Of a stretch of DNA of 34,573 nucleotides, positions 33,701-34,573 are shown one piece after another. The notes below the pieces were generated by a model. The model was not told the DNA's origin, did not search any database, and saw only the letters and a list, made by a program, of their open reading frames with translations. The stretch covers positions 1 to 34,573 of the forward strand of contig JAUHWP010000022.1 of NCBI GenBank assembly GCA_030424645.1. Direction: 5' to 3'. Source of the DNA: Alphaproteobacteria bacterium. GTDB taxonomy: Bacteria > Pseudomonadota > Alphaproteobacteria > Rhodobacterales > Rhodobacteraceae. Within the stretch, counting starts at the first letter, position 1, and each line of letters begins with the position of its first letter. The position numbers were made by a program, and so were the translations under genes.

Positions 33701-34573
33701 GCGAACCGATGAAAAGCTATCTGCGCAGCTCGGTCGATTTGCTGAAGAAAGCGTCCTGGACCTCGCCCCTGATTGCGGAACGCGCGGAAGGCAAGGGCCT
33801 GACCCCGCAGGAGATGTTCGAGAAGGAAGAGCTGTCGCCCGAAGACCTTGATGTGCTCTTGGATCATGCCTTCGACCGCTACTATCGCAGCTCGGGCCTG
33901 TTCGGCACGCCCGACAGCGCGGGCGAGATCGTGCGCCGGGTTGCCGAAATGGGCGTGGACGAGGTTGCCTGCCTGATTGATTTCGGCATCGACACCGATG
34001 TGGTTCTGGAAAACCTGCCCAATATCAAGGCGTTGATGGAAAACCTGCAAAATCAGGGCGGGGTGGATCGCAAGGCAACCGTGGCCGAAGAGATTATGGA
34101 ACGCAACATCACCCACCTGCAATGCACGCCGCCCATGGCCACCTTGCTGGCCGCTGACGATGCCGGCAGGATGGCGCTGGGGCATCTGGACGTGATGATG
34201 GTTGGCGGCGAGGCGTTTCCACCCGACCTTGCCCGCACCATTCGTGATGCCATGTCGGGCACGCTTCTGAACATGTATGGCCCGACCGAGGCAACGATCT
34301 GGTCCTCGGTCGCCCGGCTGGACGAGGTTGGCGCGCGTATTCCGCTGGGCGATCCGGTGACGAACACGGTTCTTTCCATCCGCTCGCCCGAGGGGCGCGC
34401 GCTGCCCGACCTGGTCGAAGGCGAGCTTTGGATTGGTGGCGAGGGTCTGGCCGTCGGTTACTGGAAGCGCCCCGATCTGACCGAAGAGCGGTTCGTGGAA
34501 ACCCCCGAAGGGCGGTTCTATCGCACCGGCGACCTGGTGCGCCGCCGTCTGGATGGCACGCTGGAATTCCTGG
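30766..34573 (+). CDS. Nonribosomal peptide synthetase with formyltransferase-like N-terminus and adenylation domain interrupted by a luciferase-like monooxygenase (partial, runs off the right edge)
   Basis: One frame stays open from GTG 30766 (AGGAG 7 nt upstream) to the window end, giving 1269 codons. Residues 1-165 resemble the Formyl_trans_N fold (INLHDGPLP at 86-94) and 190-290 its C-terminal domain (PAESLSQTVRALDFG). Residues 330-510 resemble only the C-terminal half of a condensation domain, with no HHxxxDG. An adenylation domain starts near 515: FTYRELD at 544, LKSGAAYLPLDPSYP at 589, IYTSGSTGKPKG at about 660 and FDISVLE at 706. From about 735 to 1095 a bacterial-luciferase-like flavin monooxygenase domain of the MupA/Atu3671 type is inserted (IWTPERHFHAFGGLYPNP). 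Adenylation then resumes with NMYGPTE at 1169 and YRTGDL at 1252. Specificity residues resemble the glycine code. The carrier domain and later modules lie outside the window. Confidence 0.9.
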   Translation, partial: MKAVFCGDGTLLAQCAEVFAGQGHQITGILTDDPGLQRWADQNGHPLVGTLDDPHLSDVTCDYLFNIANTRPIPDKVIANPDRHAINLHDGPLPQRAGANVPFWSVLEGQKTHAVTWYTLGPGMTAEAALKIETFEISEGETTFSLNTRCYEAAQASFSELLAKLEQGGGQAEPLGAADRVYTRTDRPASLGLLDMSQPAESLSQTVRALDFGTMANPMGRAKLWTGSHVILVSGLEIGTTSTAPAGTVVQASGDRLSVATADRDVTLTGLTDLAGGAVDISALNGARLPAPGPMPDDLLAAMAAGEDDWMATLHGAAAAAIPPYPRAHGTGQGMLALPLEAAPVDADHLLAAWVAWVAGLTGQTALSLALPSRVAHPGLAPVLPVTIHIARKARIPDIVAAMRAARAQDDTYAPMAADLPARMDDPAVRERITQVLSVVGCDAATVPTGATLALAADTMTLHLREGAFAPDVARAMARDFTVFLTAFQATPDAPLATLPLGAPMQAARMGEAFDSTNRVHEAFAAQAVATPDAPALEVGEARFTYRELDQAADALAAALSDRGAARGKIVGLCLERSADLVIAMLAILKSGAAYLPLDPSYPADRITYMIEDSEAHLIVASPSAAARLGLDPDRTIFPQATSDTPFDTAGTSEDLFNLIYTSGSTGKPKGVMIPHKTVMNFFTAMDEAVPLTPQARILGVTSVSFDISVLEIFWILSRGATLVLQSDGASETRLPDFSLFYFASEASGSGHHAYRLLLEGARFADENGFHAIWTPERHFHAFGGLYPNPAVAAAAVAGITKNVQLRAGSCVIPLHHPVQIAEDWALVDNLSNGRAGVALASGWQPNDFILNPQNFADRKDVMLENVETLRKLWQGETLSFDGHDGKPVALEIHPRPVQKDIPLWLTAAGNPETFAAAARLGCGVLTHLLGQSFEEVAEKIRAYRVAWRDAGHEGAGHVVLMLHSFVGEDEDTVRELAREPMKSYLRSSVDLLKKASWTSPLIAERAEGKGLTPQEMFEKEELSPEDLDVLLDHAFDRYYRSSGLFGTPDSAGEIVRRVAEMGVDEVACLIDFGIDTDVVLENLPNIKALMENLQNQGGVDRKATVAEEIMERNITHLQCTPPMATLLAADDAGRMALGHLDVMMVGGEAFPPDLARTIRDAMSGTLLNMYGPTEATIWSSVARLDEVGARIPLGDPVTNTVLSIRSPEGRALPDLVEGELWIGGEGLAVGYWKRPDLTEERFVETPEGRFYRTGDLVRRRLDGTLEFL

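Noticed and set aside
30780-34500. Many open frames antisense to, and out of frame with, the NRPS
   Set aside because: They are shadows of the high-GC NRPS coding frame, which is continuous and carries all recognised motifs.

Overview
The window looks like a chromosomal segment from a high-GC alphaproteobacterium, most likely a Rhodobacteraceae (Roseobacter-group) member. The base composition, the many ATGA stop/start overlaps, the NikL-type ECF transporter and the PssD/PssE-type and ExoY-type polysaccharide enzymes all fit. This placement is inference from gene content; no rRNA or other phylogenetic marker is present. No tRNA, rRNA, CRISPR array, transposase or phage gene was seen.

Layout. 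(1) 1-2067 (+): the end of an ECF-type nickel/cobalt importer operon (tail of an M-like gene, then L, Q and O components). (2) 2071-6248 (-): a YnjF-YnjB-YnjC-YnjD operon, in which a CDP-alcohol phosphatidyltransferase overlaps an ABC importer of unknown substrate. (3) 6439-8235 (+): an atypical GAPDH-family enzyme followed by a pyrroline-5-carboxylate-reductase-like enzyme. (4) 8360-8617 (-): an unrecognised 85-residue protein. (5) 8933-13273 (-): a three-gene operon with a SARP-like regulator, a PAP2/vanadium-haloperoxidase-fold protein carrying an (Asn-Lys)8 tract, and a leaderless subtilisin-family protease. (6) 13274-14109: a long gene-free region with a perfect 19-bp palindrome. (7) 14110-19165 (+): a small membrane protein and a type I secretion system (ABC exporter, HlyD-like adaptor, NodT-like outer-membrane lipoprotein).

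(8) 19279-28794: an exopolysaccharide locus built around a 530-bp AT-rich divergent control region. Leftward lie an ExoY/WbaP-like initiating sugar transferase, a Wza-type export protein and an outer-membrane beta-barrel. Rightward lie an ExeA-like ATPase, a Wzz/GumC-like co-polymerase, a CpsD-like BY-kinase and a GT2 glycosyltransferase, then (past an opposing rhomboid protease) an Alg14/Alg13-type split glycosyltransferase. Together these could start, extend, regulate and export a surface polysaccharide; the polymerase and flippase are not in the window. (9) 28978-30623 (+): a SAM methyltransferase and a CPBP-family membrane protein that has lost nearly all catalytic residues.

(10) 30766 to the right edge (+): the first 1269 codons of a large NRPS, open in one frame with no stop. 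Its order is a formyltransferase-like N-terminal region, a condensation-domain remnant, and an adenylation domain split between core motifs A4 and A5 by a luciferase-like flavin monooxygenase domain. The specificity residues, read by eye, resemble the glycine code. This interrupted module and the SARP/haloperoxidase-fold/subtilase operon are the two most interesting systems here.
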